From Sporanaerobium hydrogeniformans (lineage in GTDB: Bacteria; Bacillota; Clostridia; Lachnospirales; Cellulosilyticaceae): 64,000 nucleotides of DNA. The notes below the pieces were generated by a model that made no database searches, was not told the origin of the DNA, and was given only the letters and a program-made list of their open reading frames with translations. Within the stretch, counting starts at the first letter, position 1. The number at the start of each line of letters is the position of its first letter. Shown here piece after piece: positions 1-9,221 of this stretch. Both the position numbers and the translations under genes were made by a program. Location: NCBI RefSeq assembly GCF_002735925.1, contig NZ_PEDL01000001.1, positions 434,001 through 498,000 of the forward strand. The letters are read 5' to 3'.

Positions 1-421
1 AGGTTTCCCAAGTTTGATTTCCTTTTTCTTTAATGCAAGCAGGGCATTTACAATGGGTAAAAAAGAAATCATCTAGGATAATTTCATCAAATAAAGAAGC
101 AGTAAAATGAACAATCTGTCTAATTTTTTTTTCGGTATCAGGATGAGCATAGCAAAAAGTATCAAATAAGGTGTCGCTTGTGCTGCCACAGGTGAAAGTA
201 ATAGCCCCCGATACATGTAGGTTATATTTTTCAAAGAGTTTTCTTAGTTGAATAAGTATTTTTTCAGAGATAAAGATACCGCTACGATGACTTTCTACGT
301 AGACATGATGAAGGGGCATCAGGGTTAAGAGGTTCTGAAGTTGTTGTTCAAATAAAGTAAAATCTTTGATGGCTTCGATGTTAAATTGAGTAAGAAAAGC
401 AGCAGATTGGATGGGTGCCAT
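1..421 (-). CDS. Uncharacterised protein, N-terminal 140 residues, runs off the left edge
   Basis: Reading the reverse strand from the ATG at 421-419 gives 140 uninterrupted codons up to the window edge, with AAAGGAG a few bases upstream as ribosome binding site. The protein starts MAPIQSAAFL and has no signal peptide. Conspicuous segments are VYVESHRSG (about residues 41-49), a Cys in ITFTCGS, and an acidic/Cys patch DEIILDDFFF followed by CKCPAC. Alternating strands and helices with acidic residues at strand ends would fit a TIM-barrel hydrolase-like protein, but I do not recognise the family with certainty. The C-terminal part lies outside the window. It is transcribed divergently from the GHL10 gene. 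I am sure it is coding and unsure of the function. Confidence 0.7.
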   Translation of the reverse strand, partial: MAPIQSAAFLTQFNIEAIKDFTLFEQQLQNLLTLMPLHHVYVESHRSGIFISEKILIQLRKLFEKYNLHVSGAITFTCGSTSDTLFDTFCYAHPDTEKKIRQIVHFTASLFDEIILDDFFFTHCKCPACIKEKGNQTWET

Positions 422-832
422 AGAGGATCTCCTTTCCTTTAAATAAGTATTTGCATTAACTATAGCGTATCTTTTGACTAGAAAAAATGGAGATTTTCAT
501 ACAATACATGGCATTTATGATACAATTAAAATAGAAAAATAGATTATGAAAAGATGTAGTGCTTTAATTACAGTGACTACATATATAAACTAAATGATCC
601 TATTAGTCCTTATTATAAAAAGAGTTATAAAACGAGAAATTTAAACACGTTTTATAACTCTTTTTGTTGGAAAAAATTAATATTTGAAAGTAAGATAAAA
701 TATGTGTGGAAGGTTTCAATAAGATAACAAAACAATGACAGATATTTACATTAATGATAAAGTGTTTATATAATCAAACAAGATAAGTCTTTTTAAGGTA
801 ACAAATAAGGATAGCGAGAAGGAGGAGAATAA
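422..832. other. Divergent intergenic region, 411 bp
   Basis: This gap separates two divergent genes and must hold both promoters. It also holds a strong hairpin (listed separately) that no annotated gene explains. A 15-codon frame starting at 547 has no convincing ribosome binding site. I see no longer coding frame. Confidence 0.6.
617..665. terminator. Orphan bidirectional-type terminator hairpin
   Basis: The 18-base arms 617-634 and 648-665 are perfectly complementary, with a 13-base loop. The arms begin with an A-run and end with a T-run, so the hairpin would work as an intrinsic terminator on either strand. Both flanking genes read away from this point, so it is not at the 3' end of any gene I can annotate. 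It could end a short RNA or act in the leader of the downstream gene. Confidence 0.7.
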
Positions 833-2455
833 GTGAAAAAATTTATTGGATGGCTAGTGGCAGCCAGTGTTAGCTTAGGAAGCTTTGTCATACCAACCTG
901 GGCACAAAGCACCACTCAGGATAGGCGAGCAGTTTGGATTTCTACAGTCAATAATTTAGATTATCCAGCTAAAGCCAGTCAAAACAATATAGCGGCACAA
1001 AAAAAAGAATATACTGATAAACTCGATGCCTTAAAGGCACTAGGAATGAATACGGTAGTAGTACAGGTTCGGCCTAAAGCGGATGCTCTTTACGAGTCGG
1101 CAATCAACCCTTGGTCAGATGTTTTAACAGGAGAACAGGGTAAGTATCCAGGTTATGATCCTTTAGCCTTTATGATTGAAGAAACACATAAAAGAGGAAT
1201 GGAATTTCATGCATGGATGAATCCTTATCGTGTGACAACAACAGGTACGGATGTGAATACTTTAAGTAGTAGTCATCCTGCAAGACTTCACCCCAACTGG
1301 ACGCTTACTTATAAAAATGCTCTTTACTACAATCCAGCCTTACCAGAAGTAAAGCAGCATGTTGTGGATAGCGTTAGTGAATTAGCTCTTAACTATGCAG
1401 TAGATGCCATTCATTTTGATGATTATTTTTATCCATCGGGTTATCCACTTCCGGAGGGAGAGGGCAGAGACGGGCAAGAGGCCAATCAAAGGCGTGCCCA
1501 TATTAATGATATGGTATCTCGAGTAAGTACTGCTATTAAAGAAATCAATTACACAACAGGAAAAAAAATCCTCTTTGGAATCAGTCCTATTGGTATTTGG
1601 AAGAATCAAAAATCAGATAGTACAGGTTCTAATACAGGAGGAAATGAATCCTATTATTCTGTTTGTGCAGATTCTCGCACTTGGATAAAAGAAGGCTGGA
1701 TTGATTATATTGTACCTCAAATTTATTGGGAGACAGGCCATAAGCTGGCCGATTATGAAACGCTAGTGAAATGGTGGAGTAATGAAGTAAAGGGAACCCA
1801 AGTAAAACTTTACATCGGACAAGGTGTTTATAAAGATGAAGTGGCAACAGAGATAGACAAACAGCTTCAAGTGAATGAAAAGTACAACGAAGTAAAAGGG
1901 AGCTTCTATTTTAGTGTGAGAGATTTATTAGGTAATCGCAAAGGTGTAAAAGATAAAGTAGCTACATACCATGCATTAAAACCTTTAAATAATCTAGGCG
2001 TAGAAAGTTCTTCAGGTAATATTTCTACCAGTACAGCAGTCAAAACAGGAGTGGTTACTGCAAACTCTCTTAACATTCGTAAGGGGCCAGGTACACACTA
2101 TGCTTTAATGGCTAAAGTGCCAAAAGGAACAAAGGTAGTAATTTTAAAAACAAATAATGGGTGGTATGAAGTTAAGCTTCCCGATGGGAGCACAGGTTTT
2201 GCAAGTAGTACATATATTAAGCTAGAAGCTTCCAATAGTCAGCAGAGCATAGACACGTCTGTGTCTCAAAAGATAGCTACTATTACAGGCAATCATTTAA
2301 ATGTACGAAAGGGAGCAAGTACACAATTTGCTTCTTTAACCAAACTTCAAAAAGGAACACAAGTAATTCTTTTAGAAGCAGGTAAGGAGTGGTGTAAGAT
2401 CCAGTTAGCCACTGGTGTTGTAGGGTATGTAAGTAGCAGTTATATTAATTATTAA
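833..2455 (+). CDS. Secreted GHL10-family glycoside hydrolase-like protein with two SH3b domains
   Basis: The 540-residue protein starts at GTG, 8 bases after GGAGGAG. Residues 1-24 are a signal peptide ending TWA. Residues about 30-320 match the glycosyl-hydrolase-like 10 (DUF187) family, with RAVWISTVNNLDY at the first strand, VVQVRPKADALYES, HAWMNPYR and IHFDDYFYP. Two bacterial SH3 repeats follow, at about 405-465 and 483-540, each with LNVRKG or LNIRKG and a VGY or TGF strand. GHL10 proteins are thought to act on cell-wall glycans, and SH3b domains bind peptidoglycan, so an exported wall hydrolase is the natural inference. The exact bond cut is unknown. The gene is monocistronic, with a terminator directly downstream. 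Confidence 0.85.
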   Translation: MKKFIGWLVAASVSLGSFVIPTWAQSTTQDRRAVWISTVNNLDYPAKASQNNIAAQKKEYTDKLDALKALGMNTVVVQVRPKADALYESAINPWSDVLTGEQGKYPGYDPLAFMIEETHKRGMEFHAWMNPYRVTTTGTDVNTLSSSHPARLHPNWTLTYKNALYYNPALPEVKQHVVDSVSELALNYAVDAIHFDDYFYPSGYPLPEGEGRDGQEANQRRAHINDMVSRVSTAIKEINYTTGKKILFGISPIGIWKNQKSDSTGSNTGGNESYYSVCADSRTWIKEGWIDYIVPQIYWETGHKLADYETLVKWWSNEVKGTQVKLYIGQGVYKDEVATEIDKQLQVNEKYNEVKGSFYFSVRDLLGNRKGVKDKVATYHALKPLNNLGVESSSGNISTSTAVKTGVVTANSLNIRKGPGTHYALMAKVPKGTKVVILKTNNGWYEVKLPDGSTGFASSTYIKLEASNSQQSIDTSVSQKIATITGNHLNVRKGASTQFASLTKLQKGTQVILLEAGKEWCKIQLATGVVGYVSSSYINY

Positions 2456-2484
2456 TAAGAAGTAAGTAAAACGATTACAGTTGT

Positions 2485-2530
2485 AAAGAACCTTCAAAGG
2501 CCCTTATAGGGTAATGAGGGTTCTTTTTTT
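2485..2530 (+). terminator. Intrinsic terminator after the GHL10 gene
   Basis: AAGAACCTTC pairs with the GAGGGTTCTT arm around an inner pairing of GGCCCTTA with TAGGG, and a T-run follows. Confidence 0.75.
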
Positions 2531-2711
2531 ATTTTTGAAAGATAGATTATTTAAAATAAAAAGCATGAAGTAATAAAGGCTAGGAAACACTATAAAAAGG
2601 AATAGCATTCTATTAAAAAAGGTAGTGCAAAATTTTAAAGTATAGTTTATAATTTTAAAGAATAAAAATTTGCATTGCATCCAAAACGGAGCGATAGCGA
2701 GGAGGAAAAAA

Positions 2712-3377
2712 ATGAATAAATTGAATGAGCAAGTAGGTCGTACAAAAAAAATGGTTTACATCGCCCTCTTAATAGCGGTGGAACTGGTTTTGTCGGTGAC
2801 GCCACTAGGGTACATACCGGTAGGTGTTATTCGAGCAACAACTATTCACATTCCAGTCATCATTGGAGCTATTTTATTTGGCCCGATAGTAGGCGCTTTG
2901 CTAGGGGGAGTCTTTGGTTTGACCTCTTTACTGAACAATACTTTTAATCCCACAGTGACATCCTTTGTTTTTTCACCTTTTTACAGCTTAGGAGAATTTC
3001 AAGGTAATTTTTGGAGTATAGCGATTGCCTTGTTACCTCGAATTTTAATTGGTATCGTAGCCTATTATGTTTTTAAATGGACTTATAAGTGTACCAATAA
3101 ATGGGATAATAATAAAATGATGAGCTTTATTTTAGCAGGTTTACTAGGTTCCTTAACCAATACCTTATTGGTAATGGGAGGGATTTATCTGTTTTTCGGT
3201 CAAAGTTATGCCATGGCACGCTCTATTCCCTATGAGACTTTATTAGGCGTCATTATAGGAATTATTGGTACTAACGGAGTAGTGGAGGCTATTGTAGCTG
3301 CTCTTTTAACACTTTTGGTAGCAAAGCCTCTTATTGCAGTAACTAAATTAGAGATTGCAGCTATACAGAGAAATTAA
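2712..3377 (+). CDS. ECF transporter S component, probably pantothenate-specific (PanT-like)
   Basis: The ATG at 2712 follows GAGGAGG at 8-base spacing. An upstream in-frame ATG at 2670 has no Shine-Dalgarno and would add a non-membrane tail. The 221-residue protein has about six hydrophobic helices and the S-component pattern of the ECF family: an N-terminal KKMVYIALLIAVE helix, a Gly-rich turn IIGAILFGPIVGALLGG and a following Phe/Pro loop. S components bind a vitamin and borrow a shared energising module (EcfA/A'/T) encoded elsewhere. Here it lies 31 bp upstream of coaBC, the pantothenate-to-CoA enzyme, so pantothenate or a precursor is the likeliest substrate. Family assignment is firm; substrate is inferred from context only. 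Confidence 0.8.
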   Translation: MNKLNEQVGRTKKMVYIALLIAVELVLSVTPLGYIPVGVIRATTIHIPVIIGAILFGPIVGALLGGVFGLTSLLNNTFNPTVTSFVFSPFYSLGEFQGNFWSIAIALLPRILIGIVAYYVFKWTYKCTNKWDNNKMMSFILAGLLGSLTNTLLVMGGIYLFFGQSYAMARSIPYETLLGVIIGIIGTNGVVEAIVAALLTLLVAKPLIAVTKLEIAAIQRN

Positions 3378-3408
3378 AGTGGAATGAAGAGAGATAAAGG
3401 AGAGACAA

Positions 3409-4602
3409 ATGAAAAAGACAATAGTAGTAGGTATAACAGGTGGTATAGCTGCCTACAAAGCTCTTGATGTTGTTAGTGGATTAAGGAAGAAGGGGTTTAA
3501 TGTCATTGTTATTATGACTAAAAATGCCTGCGAATTTGTAAGACCACTTACATTTCAGTCCATTTCTCAGAACTATGTGGTAGTAGACACCTTTGAAAAT
3601 CCTAAGAGCTGGGATGTTGAACATATTGCATTAGCTAAAAAAGCTGATTTGTTTTTAGTGGTACCAGCCACTGCAAATATTATAGGGAAAGTTGCTCACG
3701 GCATAGCAGATGATATGCTGTCAACGACTATTATGGCAACAAAAGCTCCTGTGGTTTTTTCACCAGCTATGAATACAAATATGTTTGAGAATCCTATTGT
3801 ACAGGACAATATAGCAGCTCTACAAAAAAGAGGCTACTTATTTATTGAACCAGCAACAGGGTATCTCGCTTGCGGTGACACAGGAAAAGGGAAATTACCC
3901 GCTCCTGAGGTGATTGTGGCTTATGTAGAAGCTTTCATGAATCAGAAACAAAAGCAAGATTTGGTAGGCAAGCATATTTTAGTAACAGCAGGCCCCACAG
4001 TAGAAGCTTTAGATCCTATGCGTTATTTAACCAATCATTCTTCTGGTAAAATGGGTTATGCTATTGCTGAAGTAGCAGCAAGAAGAGGGGCAAAGGTTAC
4101 CCTTATTTCAGGGCCTACCCAACTAGCGTGTCCAATAGGTGTAAAACGTATTGCTATTCAAAGTGCAAAGGAGATGTATGAAGCTGTTTTGGAAGCTTTT
4201 GAAACGAGTGATATAGTGATTAAAGCAGCAGCAGTAGCAGATTATCGTCCTGCAACTTTAAATACGCATAAGATCAAGAAAACAGGAGATGATCTAACCC
4301 TTACGCTTGTACGTAATCCAGATATCTTAAAAGCATTAGGACAAAATAAAGGAGGACGTATATTAGTTGGTTTTGCAGCAGAGACACAAAATATAGAAGA
4401 ATATGCAAAGCAAAAAATAAAAAATAAAAATCTTGATTTCATTGTAGCAAATAGCCTAATTACGGAAGGGGCTGGCTTTGGAGGAGATACCAATATTGCT
4501 ACAATTATTGATCGCTTAGGAGAGGTAGAACACTTAGAAAAAATGAGTAAAACGGCTTTAGCACAGCATATCTTAGATAAAGTGGTTACTTTTTTAAAAT
4601 AA
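3409..4602 (+). CDS. coaBC: Bifunctional phosphopantothenoylcysteine decarboxylase / phosphopantothenate-cysteine ligase
   Basis: This cytosolic flavoprotein makes 4'-phosphopantetheine for coenzyme A. The N-terminal CoaC part (1 to about 185) shows the FMN-binding GITGGIAAYK, active-site His72 in the EHIALAKKAD segment, the PAMNTNM clamp (119-125) and the reactive Cys155 in ACGDTGKGK. The C-terminal CoaB part (about 188-397) starts with ILVTAGPTVEALDPMR, continues NHSSGKMG, and carries the KIKK motif and VGFAAET. At 397 residues it has the usual length. The RBS is AAAGGAG. It follows the ECF S-component gene closely enough for co-transcription. Confidence 0.95.
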   Translation: MKKTIVVGITGGIAAYKALDVVSGLRKKGFNVIVIMTKNACEFVRPLTFQSISQNYVVVDTFENPKSWDVEHIALAKKADLFLVVPATANIIGKVAHGIADDMLSTTIMATKAPVVFSPAMNTNMFENPIVQDNIAALQKRGYLFIEPATGYLACGDTGKGKLPAPEVIVAYVEAFMNQKQKQDLVGKHILVTAGPTVEALDPMRYLTNHSSGKMGYAIAEVAARRGAKVTLISGPTQLACPIGVKRIAIQSAKEMYEAVLEAFETSDIVIKAAAVADYRPATLNTHKIKKTGDDLTLTLVRNPDILKALGQNKGGRILVGFAAETQNIEEYAKQKIKNKNLDFIVANSLITEGAGFGGDTNIATIIDRLGEVEHLEKMSKTALAQHILDKVVTFLK

Positions 4603-4665
4603 TAGGTACCCTAAAAAGGATATAGGTGGTTACGAAACGGATAAAAACATATAGGAGGAGACAGT

Positions 4666-5643
4666 ATGAAATACATGCAAATAGGAAGGTCTGGTATTGA
4701 AGCATCCCAAATAGCTTTAGGTACTTGGGCAATTGGTGGCGGTTCCTGGTGGGGACAAAATGATGATCAAGAATCCATTCGTACTATTCATGGAGCTATG
4801 GATAAGGGAATTAACTTGATTGATACAGCTCCTGTTTATGGTTTTGGTCATAGTGAAGAAATAGTAGGGAAAGCTATTAAGGATAGACGCCACAAGGTAC
4901 ACATTTCTACCAAATGTGGTATTTGGTGGAATGATAATGAAGGAAGTTTTTATTTCTCACGTGATGGCTATAACACCTACAAAAATCTTTCTAAGCGTGC
5001 TGTAAAGCAAGGGTTAGAAGATAGCTTAAGACGTCTTGGAACAGATTATATAGATATTTTCTTTACACATTGGCAATCTGTTGAGCCTTTTTTTACACCT
5101 GTCGAAGAAACAATGGAGGCTTTAAATGAATTAAAACAAGAAGGAAAGATTTTAGCTATTGGTGCTTCCAACGTTTCCCCAGAGCATATCAAAGCCTATA
5201 CAGCATGTGGGCAGCTTGATATAATTCAAGAAAAGTACAGTATATTAGACCGCCGCATTGAAGCAGAAATCCTACCATGTGCTGAGAGTTATGGAATTAC
5301 TTTCCAAGCATATTCGCCACTTGAACAAGGTATTTTAACAGGTAAAATTCAGAAGGATTATGTACCAGAAGAAGGAAGTGCACGTTTTGGTAAGAAATGG
5401 TATGAGCCAGAGTATTTATCCCAAGCAGTAGATATGGTGGCTTCTTGGAGAGGACTTTGTGAAAAGTACAACTGTACACCAACACATTTAGCTATTGCTT
5501 GGATTACAGCGCAAGGGCAATCTATGAATGTTTTATGTGGTGCACGTAAAGTAGAACAATTAGAAGACAATATAGGTGGAGCAGACATCCTTCTAACTCA
5601 AGAAGAGTGTGATTGGATGCGTGCACAGGCTTCGTTTAAGTAA
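4666..5643 (+). CDS. Aldo/keto reductase
   Basis: The 325-residue single-domain TIM-barrel oxidoreductase uses NADPH to reduce carbonyl compounds. The catalytic tetrad can be read as Asp53 and Tyr58 in LIDTAPVYGFG, Lys83 in HISTKCG and the His of FFTHWQ near residue 135. The C-terminal dinucleotide-binding region GARKVEQLEDNIGG is in place. The sequence looks like the IolS/YhdN-type branch. The substrate cannot be predicted. The ATG lies 8 bases after AGGAGG. It is transcribed in the same direction as coaBC, about 60 bp behind it, and is followed by a terminator. Confidence 0.9.
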   Translation: MKYMQIGRSGIEASQIALGTWAIGGGSWWGQNDDQESIRTIHGAMDKGINLIDTAPVYGFGHSEEIVGKAIKDRRHKVHISTKCGIWWNDNEGSFYFSRDGYNTYKNLSKRAVKQGLEDSLRRLGTDYIDIFFTHWQSVEPFFTPVEETMEALNELKQEGKILAIGASNVSPEHIKAYTACGQLDIIQEKYSILDRRIEAEILPCAESYGITFQAYSPLEQGILTGKIQKDYVPEEGSARFGKKWYEPEYLSQAVDMVASWRGLCEKYNCTPTHLAIAWITAQGQSMNVLCGARKVEQLEDNIGGADILLTQEECDWMRAQASFK

Positions 5644-5693
5644 CTATTTTCTAAGCCTCTATAAAGGTAATTACTAGAATGAAATAGCCTAAT

Positions 5694-5738
5694 AAAAAGG
5701 GATGACTAAAACATGTAGGTGTTAGAGTCATCCTTTTT
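5694..5738 (+). terminator. Intrinsic terminator after the aldo/keto reductase gene
   Basis: The arm at 5694-5707 pairs with AGTCATCC plus a T-run at 5726-5738, with a single bulged G. Confidence 0.75.
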
Positions 5739-5740
5739 AG

Positions 5741-5984
5741 TTTGCTAATCTTCAAAGAAAGAGAAATAGAACCTTATTTGAGAAATAAGGGAACATCACA
5801 AGAAAAAAGGCGTCTAATAGGTAGAATGGAAAGATTAGAAGACAAAATATGTTAATCTGATATTAATTTTTATTAAATTTTTGTTACATTGTGGAATAAT
5901 ACTCCATTTATTAGGTATCATAGGAGAAGAATAGACACCAGTGCTTTTTAAGACGGAAAAGACATACACCAAGGAGGAAGAAAG
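5741..5984. other. Intergenic region upstream of the amidase gene
   Basis: The region is AT-rich. It has one small perfect hairpin at 5772-5790 (CCTTATTT, loop GAG, AAATAAGG). No convincing sigma-A promoter or coding frame is visible. The amidase promoter must lie here. Confidence 0.4.
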
Positions 5985-8117
5985 ATGAAGAAAAAGTGGC
6001 ACTTAGTGGCTCTTAGTGTAAGCTTATTGATAAGCAGTGCACTGACCACTTATGCAAAACCATTACAGTTAGTTTATGATGGGAAGACCCATACCTATCA
6101 ATTAGATCCTATAAAGCTTTATGTAAATAAAAATGAGGTAAAAACAACACTTATGCCACCTGTTCAAATAGAAGAGAGAGTGCTTGTACCTGTGCGTGAA
6201 GTATTTGAACCTATGGGTGCACAAGTAGAATGGGATGGTAAGGCTCAAAAAGTATGGATTATGTACGAAGAAGATGTACTTGCACTAGAAGTAAACCAAA
6301 AAGTTGCAACAGTTAATGACCAGCCTTTAGAAATGGATGTACCAGCTAAAATTATTAACGATAAGCTAATGGTACCTGTACGCTTCATTAGTGAGGCAAT
6401 GGGCTTTGAAGTAAGCTGGGTGCAAGCAAGCCGTTCGGTTTATATTGATGAACCAGTAGTAGAGCCAGCACCTATTCCAACACCTGAACCCAGCCCAGAC
6501 CCGGTGCCAACTCCGACACCCGAACCCAGTCCAGAGCCAACGCCTACCTTGCCCCCTACACCTTTGCCACAGGTGCCTAATACTTATTATGGTACGAAAC
6601 CCTTACATACAAGTACGATTGTAGCAGGAAGTTATGCCAAGGCCAATGTAACAAGTACTTCCCTCACTAAGGAAGGCAATAATGTAGTATTTTATATTTA
6701 TGGAGAAACACCTTTCTCACATGCAAATGTACAAGTTTTACAAGGTAAGGTGATTGTTGATATTGTTAATAGTACCAATAAGCTAAGTAGCAGTACTGTA
6801 CCGGCCAGTAATCCTTATATTGCCGCAATACGTACTAGTCAGTTTACGGCAGATACTACGCGTGTTGTCTTAGACCTTCAATCAGGAGCTCAAGTGGAAA
6901 GCTCATTGACTGAAGATCGCAAAGGCATAAAAATTAAATTAAAGCCTCAAACGATTGAACAAATTACAGCAGGTTATGACAGTAATAAAGGAGATAGTAT
7001 TTACTTAAAAGGCATTTATCCTTCTCAGCTTCAAGTGATTAAAGGGCAATCAGAGAATACTCTTATTTTTAATGTTGATAATGTTCAGTTAGAACAAGGG
7101 ATTCATTGGAGTGACTTGCCAGGTGAACATATCACACGTATGACTGTTTTACAAAATGATACAGCTATCCAGGGGGTACTTTATACGAATAAAGAAGTAC
7201 TTTATACGCTTACAAGTGATGAAACAGGAACAACTGTTTATCTTACTAAGCCAACTTATCAGAACATCCGATATGTAAGTGGGACAAGGCCAAAACTCAT
7301 TATTGATAAAAACTATTCTGCTATTACAAATTTAACCCGTGTCAATGACTTATATCGTGAGAAAAAGCTCATTGTAGATTTAGGTCAAGATTATAGCGAC
7401 CACATTGGCTATGGAAAAATGAACATAGGAGATGGTAAAGTAAGCGCTATACAAATTGAAACCAATGGGACGACTAAACTAACTATCTCCACAGCGAGTG
7501 TTTATACAACAACTATTCATGAAACAGAAAATACCTTAGAAATTGAACTTTTAAAGCCGAATGAAAAGTATAATCAGATTGTTGTATTAGACGCAGGACA
7601 TGGTGGAAAAGATAATGGAGCTTCAGGCAATGGATTACAAGAAAAGACGGTTAACCTCAATCAGACTTTGGCTGTTTATAAGCTGTTAGAGGCTGACCCT
7701 ACTATCAAGGTTTATATGACTCGTGAAACAGATGAATACCCTACGTTGCAATACCGTACGGAGCTAGCCAATGACATAGGAGCACATCTTTTTGTGAGTA
7801 TCCACAATAATTCAGCAACTGCTAAAATTAAAGGGACAGAAGTGCTTTATTATCCTAATGCCAATGATACACGCGGCAAGCAGTTTGCCCAATTGGTACA
7901 AAATAAAATTGTAGCAGCCTGTAATATGACCAATAGGGGGATTAAAGAGCGCCCAGACCTTTATGTATTACGTACCAGCAATATGCCTGCTATACTCATT
8001 GAAGGGGGCTTCTTATCTAATAGTGAAGACGCGAGCCGCATTAATACGACCTCTTTTATCACGAATTATGCAGGGGCTGTTTATGAAGCCATTGTAGAAA
8101 TGTTTAATAAACTTTAG
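5985..8117 (+). CDS. Secreted N-acetylmuramoyl-L-alanine amidase (copper-amine-oxidase-N, AMIN, Amidase_3)
   Basis: The 710-residue exported peptidoglycan hydrolase cuts the bond between N-acetylmuramic acid and L-alanine. Domains in order: signal peptide 1-24; a copper-amine-oxidase N-terminal-type domain (about 30-152, with LVPVREVFE and VPVRFISEAMGF); a linker of PEPSPDP/PEPSPEP repeats (about 157-195); AMIN-like beta domains (about 205-520); and the catalytic Amidase_3 domain from 533. The zinc ligands and catalytic residues are all present: His539 in DAGHGG, Glu553, His607 in VSIHNNS and Glu673 in ILIEGGF. AMIN domains localise amidases to the envelope. RBS AAGGAGGAAG. Growth-phase or sporulation role not determinable. 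Confidence 0.93.
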   Translation: MKKKWHLVALSVSLLISSALTTYAKPLQLVYDGKTHTYQLDPIKLYVNKNEVKTTLMPPVQIEERVLVPVREVFEPMGAQVEWDGKAQKVWIMYEEDVLALEVNQKVATVNDQPLEMDVPAKIINDKLMVPVRFISEAMGFEVSWVQASRSVYIDEPVVEPAPIPTPEPSPDPVPTPTPEPSPEPTPTLPPTPLPQVPNTYYGTKPLHTSTIVAGSYAKANVTSTSLTKEGNNVVFYIYGETPFSHANVQVLQGKVIVDIVNSTNKLSSSTVPASNPYIAAIRTSQFTADTTRVVLDLQSGAQVESSLTEDRKGIKIKLKPQTIEQITAGYDSNKGDSIYLKGIYPSQLQVIKGQSENTLIFNVDNVQLEQGIHWSDLPGEHITRMTVLQNDTAIQGVLYTNKEVLYTLTSDETGTTVYLTKPTYQNIRYVSGTRPKLIIDKNYSAITNLTRVNDLYREKKLIVDLGQDYSDHIGYGKMNIGDGKVSAIQIETNGTTKLTISTASVYTTTIHETENTLEIELLKPNEKYNQIVVLDAGHGGKDNGASGNGLQEKTVNLNQTLAVYKLLEADPTIKVYMTRETDEYPTLQYRTELANDIGAHLFVSIHNNSATAKIKGTEVLYYPNANDTRGKQFAQLVQNKIVAACNMTNRGIKERPDLYVLRTSNMPAILIEGGFLSNSEDASRINTTSFITNYAGAVYEAIVEMFNKL

Positions 8118-8220
8118 GATGAGGGTAGAGGTAGACCCTTTTAAGATTTTTTTAAAAATGCTATAATAAATAAGATTTAGTAGTTAAAAGTAGAAAAAGA
8201 GAAAAGTGCGGAGAATGGAG

Positions 8221-9135
8221 ATGAATGGCGTGAATTGGGACTTTTTAGTAGGACCATTAGTAGGGAGTATCATTGGTTATATTACAAATGGGATTGCTAT
8301 AAAAATGTTGTTTAGACCTCTTAAACCACTTTATATAGGAGGGTTAAGACTACCTTTTACCCCAGGTGTTATCCCAAGAGAAAAAGGACGTATTGCTAAA
8401 AGTATAGGACGTGTTGTAGCAAGAGAACTTATCAATGAAGAAGTGCTTAGTCAACACTTACTAAAAGAGGAAATATATGTCCAACTTAAAATGAAGGTGA
8501 GTGAAGGGATAAATAAAGGAATAGAGAGTGAAAAACTTTTAGGTGATTTAGGTGAGCAGCTTATAGGAGATGAGAATCTTGAACAAGTAGGGGTAAGTTT
8601 AGAAGAAAAGTTAAGCAAGAGTATTTACGAAAGAGTAGTGGAACTTAACTTAGGTAATTTAGCTACCAAAAAGCTTTTAGAAGAGCTTAGAAATGGTTTA
8701 GGCCAGTCTTTATTAGGACCTCTTTCTATGTTTGTTAGTGACAGTATGCTAGAAGGTGTAGCACATAAAATCGAGCCAGTTATTAATAAGTTAGTACAAG
8801 ATGAAGGAAGGCCAGTTATTCAAAGTATGGTGCATCAAGAAATCAGTAAGTTTCTTAATAAACCTATAAAGGAGATAGCTCTTTATTTACAAGAGTATCA
8901 ACAAAGTTTAGAATTAGGAGTTATTACTGTTTATAGTCAACTTATAAAGAAGCATCTTTCCAAAGCTTTGTACACATTAAATATTGAAGAGATTGTGGAA
9001 GAACGTATCAATGCTTTTGATACTTTAGAATTAGAACGTATTATTTTAGAGGTGATGGAAAAGGAGTTAAAGGCCATTGTTTGGTTAGGTGCTCTATTGG
9101 GAGCTATCATGGGGCTTGTCATGAATATTGTATAG
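8221..9135 (+). CDS. DUF445 family membrane protein
   Basis: I place the start at ATG 8221, seven bases after GGAG. In-frame GTG 8206 and ATG 8215 are possible but worse spaced. The roughly 304-residue protein has one N-terminal hydrophobic helix, with GYITNGIAIKMLFRP, then LPFTPGVIPREKGRIAKSIG, the conserved DUF445 signature. A long amphipathic helical middle and a C-terminal hydrophobic helix (about 285-304) follow. The family is widespread in Firmicutes and its function is unknown. A terminator-like repeat follows. Confidence 0.85.
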   Translation: MNGVNWDFLVGPLVGSIIGYITNGIAIKMLFRPLKPLYIGGLRLPFTPGVIPREKGRIAKSIGRVVARELINEEVLSQHLLKEEIYVQLKMKVSEGINKGIESEKLLGDLGEQLIGDENLEQVGVSLEEKLSKSIYERVVELNLGNLATKKLLEELRNGLGQSLLGPLSMFVSDSMLEGVAHKIEPVINKLVQDEGRPVIQSMVHQEISKFLNKPIKEIALYLQEYQQSLELGVITVYSQLIKKHLSKALYTLNIEEIVEERINAFDTLELERIILEVMEKELKAIVWLGALLGAIMGLVMNIV

Positions 9136-9143
9136 TCAATAAC

Positions 9144-9197
9144 AAAGGCGTCTTAGCTTCTCTATCTAAATAAAAGGGGCTTAAGACGCTCCTTTTA
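9144..9197 (+). terminator. Probable terminator after DUF445
   Basis: AAAGGCGTCTTA pairs with TTAAGACGCTCCTTTT across a 25-30 base loop, with one bulge. A short T-run follows. Confidence 0.6.
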
Positions 9198-9221
9198 TAG
9201 CAAAAAAGAAGGTGGATAAAA

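Noticed and set aside
547-594. 15-codon ORF in the first intergenic region
   Set aside because: No ribosome binding site and no recognisable content.
6470-6580. Repeated CCAACACCTGAACCC-like units as a DNA repeat
   Set aside because: They encode the Pro-Thr-Glu linker of the amidase, in frame.
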